NCBI RefSeq assembly: GCF_002874965.1
Contig: NZ_CP025624.1
Coordinates: forward strand, 2,914,001-2,978,000
Origin: Pseudomonas sp. NC02
Lineage (GTDB): Bacteria; Pseudomonadota; Gammaproteobacteria; Pseudomonadales; Pseudomonadaceae
DNA: 64,000 nucleotides
Direction of reading: 5' to 3'
The translations under genes were made by a program, and so were the position numbers. Positions 43,261 to 52,962 of this stretch are shown here, in pieces. The stretch's first letter is position 1. Every line of letters starts with the position of its first letter. The notes below the pieces were generated by a model. It saw only the letters and a list, made by a program, of their open reading frames with translations. It searched no databases and was not told the origin of the DNA.

Positions 43261-43356
43261 AAATGTGGGAGCGGGCTTGCTCGCGAAAGCGGTGGATCAG
43301 TCAATACATCGGGTGACTGTCACACCGCATTCGCGAGCAAGCCCGCTCCCACATTT
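43261..43356. repeat. REPIN of the GTGGGAGCGGGCTTGCTCGCGAA type
   Basis: Inverted pair ATGTGGGAGCGGGCTTGCTC / GAGCAAGCCCGCTCCCACAT, about 50 bases apart, between the LysR gene and the argE-like gene. Confidence 0.9.
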
Positions 43357-43366
43357 GGCCCGCGTT

Positions 43367-44512
43367 TCAGGCGCGAATCGAGTCGAGCATGCGCAACAAC
43401 ATGGCATCGCAACCTTTCAGTTGCGCAACACTCACAAACTCATCCGGCTTATGCCCCTGGTCCATGCTCCCAGGCCCGCACACCACCGTCGGAATGCCCG
43501 CCGCATCAAACAACCCACCCTCGGTCCCGAACGCCACGGTGCCAAATTCCCGCGAGCCGCAAAACGCCGCAATCAGCTCCGCCGCCTGGCTGCGCTGGTC
43601 GGTGGCCAGCCCCGGGTACGCCGACAACTCACTGAAGCGAATCGCACTCTGCCGGCTCACCGCCTGCATCCGCGGCAACACCTGCTGCATCGCATAGGCT
43701 TGCAGCTCCTCGGCCACTTCACCCGGGTCCATCGAGGGCAGGGCGCGCACTTCAAAGTCAAAACGGCAATCGGCAGGCACGATATTCAATGCCTTGCCCC
43801 CGGAGATCACCCCGGTTTGCACGGTGCTGAACGGCGGGTCAAAGCGCTCGTCCTGATGCACCTTGAGCCGCTGGCCGATTCGCCCCAGCTCACCAATCAA
43901 CTCGGCCGCATACTCGATCGCATTCACGCCCTGGGGCGCATACGCCGAATGGCAGGCCTCGCCATGCACTTCACAGCGCATGGCGAGCTTGCCTTTATGG
44001 CCCAGCACCGGCTTCAACTCGGTGGGCTCGCCGATAATGCACAGCAGTGGTTTCACCGGCCATTGTTCCAGCACCTTGAGCAACGAACGCACCCCAAGGC
44101 AGCCGACTTCCTCGTCGTAGGACAGGGCGATGTGCACCGGCATGCGCAAGTCTGCGCTTGCCAAGGCCGGCACCAGCGCCAGTACACAGGCGATGTAGCC
44201 CTTCATGTCCGCCGTGCCCCGGCCAAACAGCTTGCCGTCGCGCTCGGTCAACTCAAACGGCGGCAACGTCCACGGCTGGGCATCTACCGGCACCACATCG
44301 GTGTGCCCCGACAGCACAATCCCGGGCACATTCGCCGGGCCGAGGGTGGCGAACAGATTGGCCTTGCTGCGCTCATCGTTGTAGATCAACTCGCAAGGCA
44401 CGCCGAACCCTGCCAGGTAATCGCGCACGAACTCGATCAGCTTCAGGTTGGATTCGCGGCTGGTGGTATCAAACCCCACCAGCGCCTGCAGCAGTTCCCG
44501 GCTGGTGCTCAT
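43367..44512 (-). CDS. argE: Acetylornithine deacetylase-like M20 metallohydrolase
   Basis: 381 residues. M20 zinc motifs: LSGHTDVVPVD (first His/Asp), GRGTADMKGYIA (bridging Asp), YDEEVGCLG (catalytic Glu-Glu) and IIGEPTELKP; the ArgE-like N-terminus RELLQALVGFDTTSRESNLK is clear. It removes an acyl group from N-acyl-amino acids such as N2-acetylornithine. It overlaps the DUF1028 gene by 4 bases. Because it sits in an amine-catabolic cluster rather than with arginine genes, its substrate may be another N-acyl compound; the symbol marks the closest family only. Confidence 0.85.
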   Translation of the reverse strand: MSTSRELLQALVGFDTTSRESNLKLIEFVRDYLAGFGVPCELIYNDERSKANLFATLGPANVPGIVLSGHTDVVPVDAQPWTLPPFELTERDGKLFGRGTADMKGYIACVLALVPALASADLRMPVHIALSYDEEVGCLGVRSLLKVLEQWPVKPLLCIIGEPTELKPVLGHKGKLAMRCEVHGEACHSAYAPQGVNAIEYAAELIGELGRIGQRLKVHQDERFDPPFSTVQTGVISGGKALNIVPADCRFDFEVRALPSMDPGEVAEELQAYAMQQVLPRMQAVSRQSAIRFSELSAYPGLATDQRSQAAELIAAFCGSREFGTVAFGTEGGLFDAAGIPTVVCGPGSMDQGHKPDEFVSVAQLKGCDAMLLRMLDSIRA

Positions 44513-45186
44513 CGGTCGTCTCCGGCCACGCCGTAGCCAGGGGAGCGGTCCGGGGCGAGGGCGCGGTCGATGTAGTCCTGCACCTGTGGACGGTAGGCGT
44601 CCCAGAGCTTTTGCAGCTCGGCGATCGGCTGCTCGTCGGCCCAATCCACCCGCAGGTTGATGATCGGCCAGGTCAGCTCGCCCACCACCACCAGCGCGGC
44701 GGAATGCACCGGCCCGGCTTCGCCCCCGGCGGCAATGGCCGCATGCATCGCGGCCAGCAGGCGGTCTGCCAGTTGGCCTTCGCCTTGCTCGAAGGCCTTG
44801 ACCATCGCCTCGATCACCGCGCGGTCGGCGAGCATATTGCCGGCGGCCACGCACTGTTCGCCCGACACCGCATTGTGGGTGCCAAGGGTTTCGTTGCCGC
44901 TGAAATGCACCGTGCGCCCGAGGTGATCAATCGCCGTCAGTTGCCGGTATTGGCTGTAGCCGTTGCGGGTCAGGGCCTTGTCTACGGCATCGGCAGGGGC
45001 AAGGCCTTGCTCCAATAGATCGAGTACGTCCGGGCCGAGGGCGGGCAGGGTGATGTTCTGGGTCGAGACCGCACCCACGCCGGGCCGCAGCCATGGGCAG
45101 CGGGCGCCTACGGCGATGCTCGATGAGCTGATGGCAATGCCCATCTGGCCGGTTTCCGCGCAGCGGGCGACGATTGAAAAGGTCAT
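44509..45186 (-). CDS. DUF1028 family protein
   Basis: 225 residues. MTFSIVARCAETGQMGIAIS then VGARCPWLRPGVGAVSTQN and the closing WADEQPIAELQKLWDAYRPQ are the DUF1028 pattern. It has an Ntn-hydrolase-like look, with Thr and Ser near the start after removal of Met, but its reaction is unknown. Start at 45186. Coupled to the ArgE-like gene (4-base overlap), and 16 bases from the RidA gene. Confidence 0.88.
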   Translation of the reverse strand: MTFSIVARCAETGQMGIAISSSSIAVGARCPWLRPGVGAVSTQNITLPALGPDVLDLLEQGLAPADAVDKALTRNGYSQYRQLTAIDHLGRTVHFSGNETLGTHNAVSGEQCVAAGNMLADRAVIEAMVKAFEQGEGQLADRLLAAMHAAIAAGGEAGPVHSAALVVVGELTWPIINLRVDWADEQPIAELQKLWDAYRPQVQDYIDRALAPDRSPGYGVAGDDR

Positions 45187-45202
45187 GTCGTGCCTCCTTG
45201 GG

Positions 45203-45613
45203 TTACTCGGGGATGACTGCAATCACGTCGATTTCCATCAGCCACTGTGGCTGGCCCAGGGCCGAAACCACCAACCCGGTGGAGATCGGGAACACGCCCT
45301 TGAGCCACTTGCCGACTTCCTGGTACACCGGCTCGCGGTAGCGCGGGTCGATCAGGTAGGTGGTGGTCTTGACGATGTGGCTCAGGTCGCTGCCGGCCTC
45401 TTCCAGCAGTTGCTTGACGTTTTTCATTGCCTGTTCGGCTTGCGCGCGCGGGTCGCCAAGGCCGATCAGGTTGCCGTCGAAATCGGTGCCCACCTGGCCC
45501 CGTACATACACCGTGTTGCCGGCGCGTACGGCCTGGCACAGGTCATTGTCCAGGCTCTGGTTAGGGTAGGTTTCCTTGGTGTTGAACATGCGGATGCGAG
45601 TGTGAGTAGGCAT
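45203..45613 (-). CDS. RidA family enamine/imine deaminase
   Basis: 136 residues. The family signatures are QAVRAGNTVYVRGQVGTDFD and KTTTYLIDPRYREPVYQEV, with the catalytic arginine at RYREPVY (near residue 97) and the C-terminal MEIDVIAVIPE. RidA hydrolyses reactive 2-amino-acrylate or other imines that aminotransferases and amine oxidases release. It fits as a scavenger for the flavin and PLP enzymes around it. Confidence 0.9.
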   Translation of the reverse strand: MPTHTRIRMFNTKETYPNQSLDNDLCQAVRAGNTVYVRGQVGTDFDGNLIGLGDPRAQAEQAMKNVKQLLEEAGSDLSHIVKTTTYLIDPRYREPVYQEVGKWLKGVFPISTGLVVSALGQPQWLMEIDVIAVIPE

Positions 45614-45637
45614 CAAAAAAACTCCAGAAAAAAGTGA

Positions 45638-46927
45638 TCAGGCGCTGACAGGTGAGGTGTGAACAACCGGTGCCGGTTCGCGGTACTCAAGGTATTGGCG
45701 CTGGATGGCGATATGGTCGGCCACGTACTTGGCGTCATGCCACACCCCCCAGATAAACGACGAGCCCCGGCGCGACTGCCATGGCAAACCGAGGAAGTAG
45801 ATGCCCGACTCGCTGGCCACGCCGCGCTGGTGCTGCGGCTTGCCGGCGGCGTCAAATGCATCGACCTTCAGCCAGCTGTAATCCACGGCAAAGCCGGTGG
45901 CCCAGATGATTGAAGTGATACCGGCCTTGGCCAGGTCCAGTTCCAGGATCGGGTGCTTGATGCACTCGGCATCGGGAAACGCACGACGCGCTTCGGGCTC
46001 TGGCGGCAGATCGAGGCCGTTGCGCTCGATATAGGCATCCGCCGCATCCAGCAGGGCCAGGTAGTTCTCATCGCCGCGGGCCAGGTTTTCCACCAGGTTG
46101 GGCTGGAAGCTCGCAACGCTGCCGTTGAAGGATTGGGTCAGGCCGACCAGGGTCATGCCTTGTTGGGCCAGCTCGCGGAAGTCGATGGTCTTGCCGCCGT
46201 GGGCGCCGCTCACCGCAATGGTCACGTGCTCGCGGCCGGGTTTCATCGCGGCCTGGTCCCACTCACCCAACACGCCCAGCCACCAGCAGAAATCGCGGTT
46301 GCGATAGGCACGCGGTGGGCGGTCGTGAGCACCCACCGACAGGTACACCTGGCGCCCGGAGCGTTGCAGTTCGTCGGCGATCTGCACCCCGGAGGAACCC
46401 GCCCCCACCACCAGCACCGCGCCGGCCGGCAGTTGCGCGGGGTTGCGGTAGTCGGCGGAGTGGATCTGGTGCAGCGCGCTGTCTTGAGGGGCAATCGCCG
46501 GAATCACCGGCTTCTGGAACGGCCCGGTGGCCGCCACCACGCGGTTGGCTTCGATCACGCCTTCGCTGGTGTGGATGGTGAAGCCTGGGCGACCGACATT
46601 GCGCACCACCGAGGTCACGTCGACGCCGGTGCGAATCGGTGCATTGAACTTGCGTGCATAGGCTTCGAAGTAGTCCGCCACACGCTCTTTCGGCGCAAAG
46701 CCATCGGGGGCGACGTTATCGAAGGCCAGGCCCGGAAAACGGTCATGCCAGGCCGGGCCGTTGGCGACCAGCGAGTCCCAGCGGCCGGTGCGCCAGCGCT
46801 CGGCGATACGGCTGCGCTCCAGCACCAGGTGCGGCACGCCTTGCTTGCTCAGGTGCTCGCTCATGGCGACGCCAGCCTGACCGGCTCCCACCACCAGCGT
46901 GTCTGTTTTTGTTATTGCTTGAGTCAT
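45638..46927 (-). CDS. Flavin-containing monooxygenase-like protein
   Basis: 429 residues. FAD motif TLVVGAGQAGVAMSEHLSKQ (near residue 9), NADPH motif VLVVGAGSSGVQIADELQRS (near residue 175) and ATGF in IIWATGFAVDYSW near the end, the FMO/YUCCA/CzcO-like set. It would hydroxylate an amine or oxidise a ketone with NADPH and O2. Its gene is divergent from the LuxR-type regulator (96-base gap) and leads the minus-strand arm FMO, RidA, DUF1028, ArgE. Confidence 0.88.
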   Translation of the reverse strand: MTQAITKTDTLVVGAGQAGVAMSEHLSKQGVPHLVLERSRIAERWRTGRWDSLVANGPAWHDRFPGLAFDNVAPDGFAPKERVADYFEAYARKFNAPIRTGVDVTSVVRNVGRPGFTIHTSEGVIEANRVVAATGPFQKPVIPAIAPQDSALHQIHSADYRNPAQLPAGAVLVVGAGSSGVQIADELQRSGRQVYLSVGAHDRPPRAYRNRDFCWWLGVLGEWDQAAMKPGREHVTIAVSGAHGGKTIDFRELAQQGMTLVGLTQSFNGSVASFQPNLVENLARGDENYLALLDAADAYIERNGLDLPPEPEARRAFPDAECIKHPILELDLAKAGITSIIWATGFAVDYSWLKVDAFDAAGKPQHQRGVASESGIYFLGLPWQSRRGSSFIWGVWHDAKYVADHIAIQRQYLEYREPAPVVHTSPVSA

Positions 46928-47023
46928 GTGTCTGTCCTTGCGTAATGCAGTTGGATTCAGCTTGGGCATGGCTTCAAGGCTAGGGGGAGGGCGGTTTTTA
47001 ATAAAATATTATTAAGCTGGGAA

Positions 47024-47962
47024 GTGAGCATAAATATCGGATGCAGGCTCACCCTATCGGGTGATTTCGAGGATGGAGCGGGTGTGCAACCATCCTTGCA
47101 GTTCTTTCAGCGAGTGTTTGAAGTGGAAAACGACCGGCTTTCTTCTGCGCAATGGTTCGAACAGATGGCTCGGGTGACCGATAGCATCGGGCAATCGGGG
47201 TTCGCCGCGACCTTGTTCGAGGCTCTCGGTTATCTCCAGCCGATCCAGGCCACCACGCTGTATTTCTACCCGCGCGGCGGCATGCCCAGTGCGCTGTTCG
47301 AGCTGGACGGGCCATGGTTGCCACAAGGCAATGTGCGCCAGTACCTGTCGGGGTTTTATCTGCTCGACCCGTTTTACGGGGCCTGTGTGGAGGGCGTCAG
47401 CTCCGGGTGTTACGAGCTGGCCGAGGTCGCCCCCGATCACTTCGAGCTCAGCGAATACTTCCAGTCGTTTTACCGCCACTCGCATCTGGAGGATGAGCTG
47501 AACTACATCCTGCAGTCGAGCAACGGCTCGAGCCTGGCGGTTTCGCTGGCCTTTACGCAAAAGCTCGACGCCACCACCACCGGGCAATTCAAACGCATCG
47601 CGCCGTGGGTGCTGGCGGTGCTGGGCAAGCATTTCGTTGGCCTGGATGCCCAGGGGGCGCGATTCGAAAACCTGCTGGAGCAGCGCATTCACTCGGCGCT
47701 GAACAACTTCGGCTCGTCGATATTGACCGAGCGGGAATGCCGGATCGCCCAACTGATCCTGCGCGGGCATTCCACCCGTTCGCTGGCCGAACGCCTCGAC
47801 GTCTCGGAAGACACCATCAAGTCCCACCGCAAGCACATCTACACCAAGCTCGATATCGGCGCGCAATCGGAACTGTTTGCCCTGTTTATCGATTCGCTGG
47901 CCGAAGCCCAGGGAGTGCTGAGCAAAGATCCCCTCGAAAGCTACATGAGCAAGCACCGCTGA
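47024..47962 (+). CDS. LuxR-type helix-turn-helix regulator
   Basis: 312 residues at most; the start is uncertain: GTG at 47024 or GTG at 47084, which has GGAG 5 bases before it (292 residues). The C-terminal LuxR domain (last 65 residues) reads SILTERECRIAQLILRGHST then LAERLDVSEDTIKSHRKHIY. The N-terminal part is a ligand- or signal-binding region without recognised motif. It lies between the two arms of the amine cluster and most likely controls both. Confidence 0.85.
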   Translation: MSINIGCRLTLSGDFEDGAGVQPSLQFFQRVFEVENDRLSSAQWFEQMARVTDSIGQSGFAATLFEALGYLQPIQATTLYFYPRGGMPSALFELDGPWLPQGNVRQYLSGFYLLDPFYGACVEGVSSGCYELAEVAPDHFELSEYFQSFYRHSHLEDELNYILQSSNGSSLAVSLAFTQKLDATTTGQFKRIAPWVLAVLGKHFVGLDAQGARFENLLEQRIHSALNNFGSSILTERECRIAQLILRGHSTRSLAERLDVSEDTIKSHRKHIYTKLDIGAQSELFALFIDSLAEAQGVLSKDPLESYMSKHR

Positions 47963-48008
47963 GCGGCGTTGCTCGCCCTTGCGTCATTACTAATAAGAGA
48001 GAAATACC

Positions 48009-49391
48009 ATGAACGTACCCGCCCAACTGAACCGCCTGACCGAGGACTACCAGAAGTCGGATGCGGCCCACCACATCCATGCATTTGTCGATCAAAAAGC
48101 GCTGAATGCCGAAGGCCCGCGGGTGATGGTGCGCGGTGAGGGCCTTTACCTGTGGGACAGCGAAGGCAAGCGTTACCTGGACGGCATGTCGGGCCTGTGG
48201 TGCACCCAGCTGGGTTACGGTCGCAGGGACTTGACCGCTGCCGCTGCCGCCCAGATGGACCAGTTGGCGTACTACAACATGTTCTTCCACACCACCCACC
48301 CGGCGGTGATCGAGCTGTCGGAGTTGCTCTTCAGCCTGTTGCCGGGCCACTACAGCCACGTGATCTACACCAACTCCGGCTCCGAGGCCAACGAAGTACT
48401 GATCCGTACCGTGCGCCGTTACTGGCAAGTGGTCGGCCAGCCGCAGAAAAAAATCATGATCGGGCGCTGGAATGGTTATCACGGCTCCACGCTGGCGGCG
48501 TCTGCCCTGGGCGGCATGAAGTTCATGCACGAGATGGGCGGCCTGATTCCCGACGTGGCACACATTGACGAACCCTACTGGTACGCCCATGGCGGCGAGC
48601 TGACGCCTGCCGAGTTCGGCCGCCGCTGCGCCTTGCAGCTGGAAGAGAAAATCCTCGAGCTGGGCGCTGAAAACGTCGCCGGGTTTATCGCCGAGCCGTT
48701 CCAGGGCGCGGGCGGCATGATCTTCCCGCCGGAAAGCTACTGGCCCGAGATCCAGCGCATTTGCCGGCAATACGATGTGCTGCTGTGTGCCGATGAGGTG
48801 ATTGGTGGCTTTGGCCGTACCGGCGAATGGTTCGCCCATCAACACTTCGGTTTCGAGCCCGACACCCTGTCCATCGCCAAGGGCCTGACCTCCGGTTACC
48901 TGCCGATGGGTGGCCTGGTGCTGAGCAAGCGCGTGGCCGATGCGCTGGTGGAGCGCGGCGGCGTGTTTGCCCACGGGCTGACCTATTCCGGGCACCCGGT
49001 GGCGGCGGCGGTGGCGCTGGCCAACCTCAAGGCGCTGCGGGACGAAGGCATCGTGCGCCAGGTGAAGAACGACACCGGACCGTACCTGCAAAAAATCCTC
49101 CATGAAGTGTTTGGCAATCACCCGATGATCGGCGAGATCCAGGGCACGGGCTTGCTCGCGGCCTTGCAGTTCGCTGAAGACAAGAGCACCCGCAAGCGCT
49201 TCGAGAACGAAAACGACCTGGCCTGGCAGTGCCGCACGTTTGGTTTCGAAGAGGGCGTAATCATTCGCTCGACGCTGGGCCGCATGATCATGGCACCGGC
49301 ACTGGTGGCCACGCGCACTGAGCTGGACGAGCTGGTTGAAAAGACCCGCATCGCCGTGGATCGCACCGCACGGATCGCGGGAAAACTCTGA
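48009..49391 (+). CDS. Class III aminotransferase, SpuC-like (putrescine/diamine:pyruvate)
   Basis: 460 residues, the length of P. aeruginosa SpuC. PLP-lysine motif DTLSIAKGLTSGYLPMGG (Lys near residue 298), LLCADEVIGGFGRTGEWF before it, and HTTHPAVIELSELL, TNSGSEANEVLIRTV. KKIMIGRWNGYHGSTLAASA is nearly the same as SpuC. It moves the amino group of a terminal amine to pyruvate, giving an aldehyde for the aldehyde dehydrogenase at 50930. First gene of the plus-strand arm after the regulator (46-base gap). Confidence 0.9.
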   Translation: MNVPAQLNRLTEDYQKSDAAHHIHAFVDQKALNAEGPRVMVRGEGLYLWDSEGKRYLDGMSGLWCTQLGYGRRDLTAAAAAQMDQLAYYNMFFHTTHPAVIELSELLFSLLPGHYSHVIYTNSGSEANEVLIRTVRRYWQVVGQPQKKIMIGRWNGYHGSTLAASALGGMKFMHEMGGLIPDVAHIDEPYWYAHGGELTPAEFGRRCALQLEEKILELGAENVAGFIAEPFQGAGGMIFPPESYWPEIQRICRQYDVLLCADEVIGGFGRTGEWFAHQHFGFEPDTLSIAKGLTSGYLPMGGLVLSKRVADALVERGGVFAHGLTYSGHPVAAAVALANLKALRDEGIVRQVKNDTGPYLQKILHEVFGNHPMIGEIQGTGLLAALQFAEDKSTRKRFENENDLAWQCRTFGFEEGVIIRSTLGRMIMAPALVATRTELDELVEKTRIAVDRTARIAGKL

Positions 49392-49510
49392 AGTGACCAG
49401 CGCGCCACCCCAGGCGAGGGGTGGTGCGCAACCTCCATCAGGCAACGCTGAACGGCATCGATGCCATCGAATGCCGCGACGCCCTGCACCCCCATTTCCA
49501 GGAGTCACCC

Positions 49511-50890
49511 ATGAATACAATAACAAACGTGACCGATACACCCGCTCATCAATCCTCACCCAAAGCCGCCTCGTCCCGCCGCTTCCGTCAGCCGCTGGGT
49601 CTTATCGGGCTGGTGTTGTTCGGCCTGGCGTACATGGTGCCGCTGGCGGTGTTTACCACCTACGGGCTGGTGACCCAAATGACCAAGGGCCACTTGCCGA
49701 CCGCCTACATGCTGACTCTCGCCGCCATGCTGCTGACGGCCTACAGCTATGGGCGCATGGTCCAGGCGCATCCCTATTCGGGCTCGGTCTACTCCTACAC
49801 CCGCAAGGCGTTTGGCGCCTACTTCGGCTTCATCGCCGGGTGGACCCTGTTGCTGGACTACATCTTCCTGCCGTTGCTCAGCTATTTGCTGATCGGCATC
49901 TACATGTCCGAGTATTTTCCCGGGGTGCCGACCGCCGTGTGGGTGCTCGGCTCGATTGCCCTGGTGACCACACTGAACCTGGTGGGCATCGAGTCCATCA
50001 CCCGGGTCAACTGGATACTCATCGTCGCTCAGTTGGTGTTCATCGTGGTGTTCGTGGCGTTGTCGGTGCACACCCTGAGCGAGCAGTCCGCACCCGTGTC
50101 GCTGCTGGCGCCATTCCACCATGAAGGCTTCAGCGCGCCGCTGATCATGGCGGGCGCCGCGGTGCTGTGCCTGTCGTTTCTTGGCTTCGATGCGGTGTCG
50201 ACCATGGCCGAGGAAACCCCCAACCCACGCCGCACCATCCCGTTGGCGATCATGGTGGTGTCGCTGTTCGGCGGACTGCTGTTCCTGCTGGTTTCGTATT
50301 TCGCGCAAATGGTGTTCCCGCAATGGAACAGCTTCGTCGACCCGGATGCCGCCTCGGTGGATGTGATGCGCCGGGTGGGCGGCGAACTGCTGGTGACCGC
50401 CTTTACCGCAACCTATGTCGCCGGTTGCTTCGCCTCGGCGATGGTCTCCCAGGCCAGTGTGTCGCGGGTGCTGTTCGCCATGGGGCGTGACGGCGCGCTG
50501 CCCCGCGTGCTCGGCAAGCTGGTGACGAAAAAGCGCGTGCCCGCCACGGCCATCGTGCTGGTCAGCCTGTTCTCGCTGATTGCCTTGTTCATCACGTTGG
50601 ATACCGTCGCCAACATGATCAGCTTCGGTGCGCTGTTTGCGTTCTCGGCGGTGAACCTGGCGGTGATCAAGCACTACCTGGTCGACCAGAAGTTGCGCGG
50701 TACCAGGAACTACTTGCTGTACGCCGTTGTGCCTGCGCTTGGGTTCCTCAGCACGATCTGGCTATGGAGCAGCCTTTCCAGCCTGTCGTTCGCCATCGGC
50801 CTGTGCTGGATGGGGCTTGGGCTCCTGTGCCTGCTGGGCATCACGCGGGGGCTGCGCGTGAAGATGCCGGAACTGCAGATCGCCGAGTGA
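49511..50890 (+). CDS. APC family amine/amino-acid permease (PuuP-like)
   Basis: 459 residues with about twelve membrane spans. The N-terminal GLVLFGLAYMVPLAVFTTYG and LSFLGFDAVSTMAEETPNPR are typical APC features, shared with putrescine importers. AGGAG stands just before the ATG at 49511; an earlier GTG at 49421 is unlikely. Between aminotransferase and aldehyde dehydrogenase genes, so it probably imports their substrate. Confidence 0.87.
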   Translation: MNTITNVTDTPAHQSSPKAASSRRFRQPLGLIGLVLFGLAYMVPLAVFTTYGLVTQMTKGHLPTAYMLTLAAMLLTAYSYGRMVQAHPYSGSVYSYTRKAFGAYFGFIAGWTLLLDYIFLPLLSYLLIGIYMSEYFPGVPTAVWVLGSIALVTTLNLVGIESITRVNWILIVAQLVFIVVFVALSVHTLSEQSAPVSLLAPFHHEGFSAPLIMAGAAVLCLSFLGFDAVSTMAEETPNPRRTIPLAIMVVSLFGGLLFLLVSYFAQMVFPQWNSFVDPDAASVDVMRRVGGELLVTAFTATYVAGCFASAMVSQASVSRVLFAMGRDGALPRVLGKLVTKKRVPATAIVLVSLFSLIALFITLDTVANMISFGALFAFSAVNLAVIKHYLVDQKLRGTRNYLLYAVVPALGFLSTIWLWSSLSSLSFAIGLCWMGLGLLCLLGITRGLRVKMPELQIAE

Positions 50891-50929
50891 ACCCCTCGTT
50901 TATCCATCGCCATTCATTGGGAGTACAAC

Positions 50930-52420
50930 GTGTTCGACCTTAACTACTGGCAACAGCGTGTTGCCCGCCAGACGTTCATCAACACCGCCCTGATCGGTGG
51001 CCGCTCAGTGAATGCGGCATCCGGGGCGACCTTCGATGCCATTAACCCTGCGACCCAGCAGTTGCTGTCGCGGGTTGCAGCCTGCGGTGACGCAGAAGTC
51101 GACCTGGCCGTGCGCAGCGCACGCCAGGCCTTCGAGACCGGCCCCTGGCGACGGATGCCGCCGGTGGAGCGCAAGAAAATTTTGATCAGGCTCTCCGAAT
51201 TACTGATGACCCACCGCGAGGAACTGGCGCTGCTCGATTCGCTGAACATGGGCAAGCCGGTGATGGACGCCTACAACGTTGACGTGCCCGGCGCCGCCAA
51301 TGTGTTTGCCTGGTACGGCGAAGCCCTCGACAAGCTCTACGATCAAGTCGCGCCCACCGCTCACAACGCGTTGGCAACCATCACGCGTGAAGCACTGGGG
51401 GTGATCGCGGCGGTGGTGCCGTGGAACTTCCCGCTCGACATGGCCGCCTGGAAACTCGCGCCGGCGTTGGCGGCCGGTAACAGCGTGGTCTTGAAACCTG
51501 CCGAGCAGTCGCCGTTTTCTGCCCTGCGCCTGGCCCAGCTTGCCCTGGAAGCCGGTGTCCCGGAAGGTGTGTTGAATGTAGTGCCCGGCCTCGGCGAAAG
51601 TGCCGGCAAGGCCCTGGGGCTGCACCCCGACGTGGATTGCCTGGTGTTCACCGGCTCCACTCAGGTGGGCAAATACTTCATGCAGTACTCCGCCCAGTCC
51701 AACCTGAAACAGGTGTGGCTGGAGTGTGGCGGCAAGAGCCCGAACCTGGTGTTCGAGGACTGCCAGGACCTGGACCTTGCAGCGCAGAGGGCCGCCTTCG
51801 GCATCTTTTTCAACCAGGGCGAAGTGTGTTCGGCCAACTCCCGTCTCTACGTGCAACGCTCCATCCATGACGAATTCGTCGAGCGCCTGATCGCCAAGTC
51901 GCGCGCCTGGATGCCGGGTGATCCGCTGGACCCGGGCAGTGCGGCCGGTGCCATCGTCGACAGTCAGCAAACCGCACGCATCATGCACGCCATCAGCCAG
52001 GCCCAGGGGGAGGGCGCCAGGCTGTTGTGCGGTGGCGAACAGTTGACCATCAATGGCTCCTCCAACTTCATCCAGCCAACCATTTTTGCCGACGTGACCC
52101 GCGACATGGCCCTGTCCCGTGATGAAGTGTTCGGCCCGGTGCTTGCCGTCAGCGCTTTCGACACGGAAGAGCAGGCGATACAGCAGGCCAACGACAGCCT
52201 CTACGGCCTGGCGGCCTCGGTATGGAGTGATGACCTCAACCGTGCGCACCGTGTGGCCCGTGCCCTGAATGCCGGGACGGTGTCGGTCAACACCATCGAC
52301 GCCCTGGATGTGGCGGTGCCGTTCGGTGGTGGCAAGCAATCCGGGTTCGGGCGTGATTTGTCGCTGCACGCTTTTGACAAGTACACGCAGCTGAAAACCA
52401 CCTGGTTTCAGCTGCGTTGA
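50930..52420 (+). CDS. Aldehyde dehydrogenase, PuuC-like
   Basis: 496 residues from a GTG at 50930 with GGGAG 7 bases before. NAD-binding GSTQVGKYFMQYSA (near 237), active-site Glu in WLECGGKSPNLVFED and the catalytic Cys in FFNQGEVCSANSRLY (near residue 303); PWNFPLDMAAWKLAPALAAG is standard. It oxidises the aminoaldehyde formed by the aminotransferase to the acid. Last gene of the plus-strand arm. Confidence 0.93.
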   Translation: MFDLNYWQQRVARQTFINTALIGGRSVNAASGATFDAINPATQQLLSRVAACGDAEVDLAVRSARQAFETGPWRRMPPVERKKILIRLSELLMTHREELALLDSLNMGKPVMDAYNVDVPGAANVFAWYGEALDKLYDQVAPTAHNALATITREALGVIAAVVPWNFPLDMAAWKLAPALAAGNSVVLKPAEQSPFSALRLAQLALEAGVPEGVLNVVPGLGESAGKALGLHPDVDCLVFTGSTQVGKYFMQYSAQSNLKQVWLECGGKSPNLVFEDCQDLDLAAQRAAFGIFFNQGEVCSANSRLYVQRSIHDEFVERLIAKSRAWMPGDPLDPGSAAGAIVDSQQTARIMHAISQAQGEGARLLCGGEQLTINGSSNFIQPTIFADVTRDMALSRDEVFGPVLAVSAFDTEEQAIQQANDSLYGLAASVWSDDLNRAHRVARALNAGTVSVNTIDALDVAVPFGGGKQSGFGRDLSLHAFDKYTQLKTTWFQLR

Positions 52421-52510
52421 CTCAAGCGGTTATCCGGTCGTGTATTTATGCGTGCGCGACCGGCACAACTACAGGCAAAATCAGTGCGAACTCAGAGGGC
52501 TTTGAACACC

Positions 52511-52945
52511 ATGGTCACTATTCGCGTAATGAGCACTGCCGACTACGACGCCGTGCTCGAGCTGATGCAGAAAACGCCTGGCATCTCCCTGCGCGATGCC
52601 GACTCCCGCGAGGCCACTGAGCGTTACCTGGAGCGCAATCCAGGCATGAGTTTCGTCGCCGAGGTCGACGGGGGGCTGGTTGGGTGCGTGATGTGCGGGC
52701 ACGATGGCCGGCGCGGGTATTTGCAGCACCTGCTGGTGCTGCCCGCGTATCGGCGCCAGGGTATTGCGAACGCGTTGGTTGAGCGCTGCCTCACCAGCCT
52801 GGCGCAATTGGGCATCCGCAAATGCCACCTGGATGTGTTCAAGACCAATGACAGTGCTGCCCGCTATTGGCAGGGCCAGGGCTGGCAGTTGAGGACCGAT
52901 ATTGATCGCTATTCGTTTACCCGGCCGGGTGACGAGAACGCCTGA
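52511..52945 (+). CDS. GNAT family N-acetyltransferase
   Basis: 144 residues from the ATG at 52511. Acetyl-CoA loop LQHLLVLPAYRRQGIANAL and C-terminal ARYWQGQGWQLRTDIDRY. Start chosen because homologues begin with VTIRVM. The next acetyltransferase gene starts 17 bases after its stop, so they form a pair. Confidence 0.87.
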   Translation: MVTIRVMSTADYDAVLELMQKTPGISLRDADSREATERYLERNPGMSFVAEVDGGLVGCVMCGHDGRRGYLQHLLVLPAYRRQGIANALVERCLTSLAQLGIRKCHLDVFKTNDSAARYWQGQGWQLRTDIDRYSFTRPGDENA

Positions 52946-52962
52946 CGTCCATGGAGGGACAG

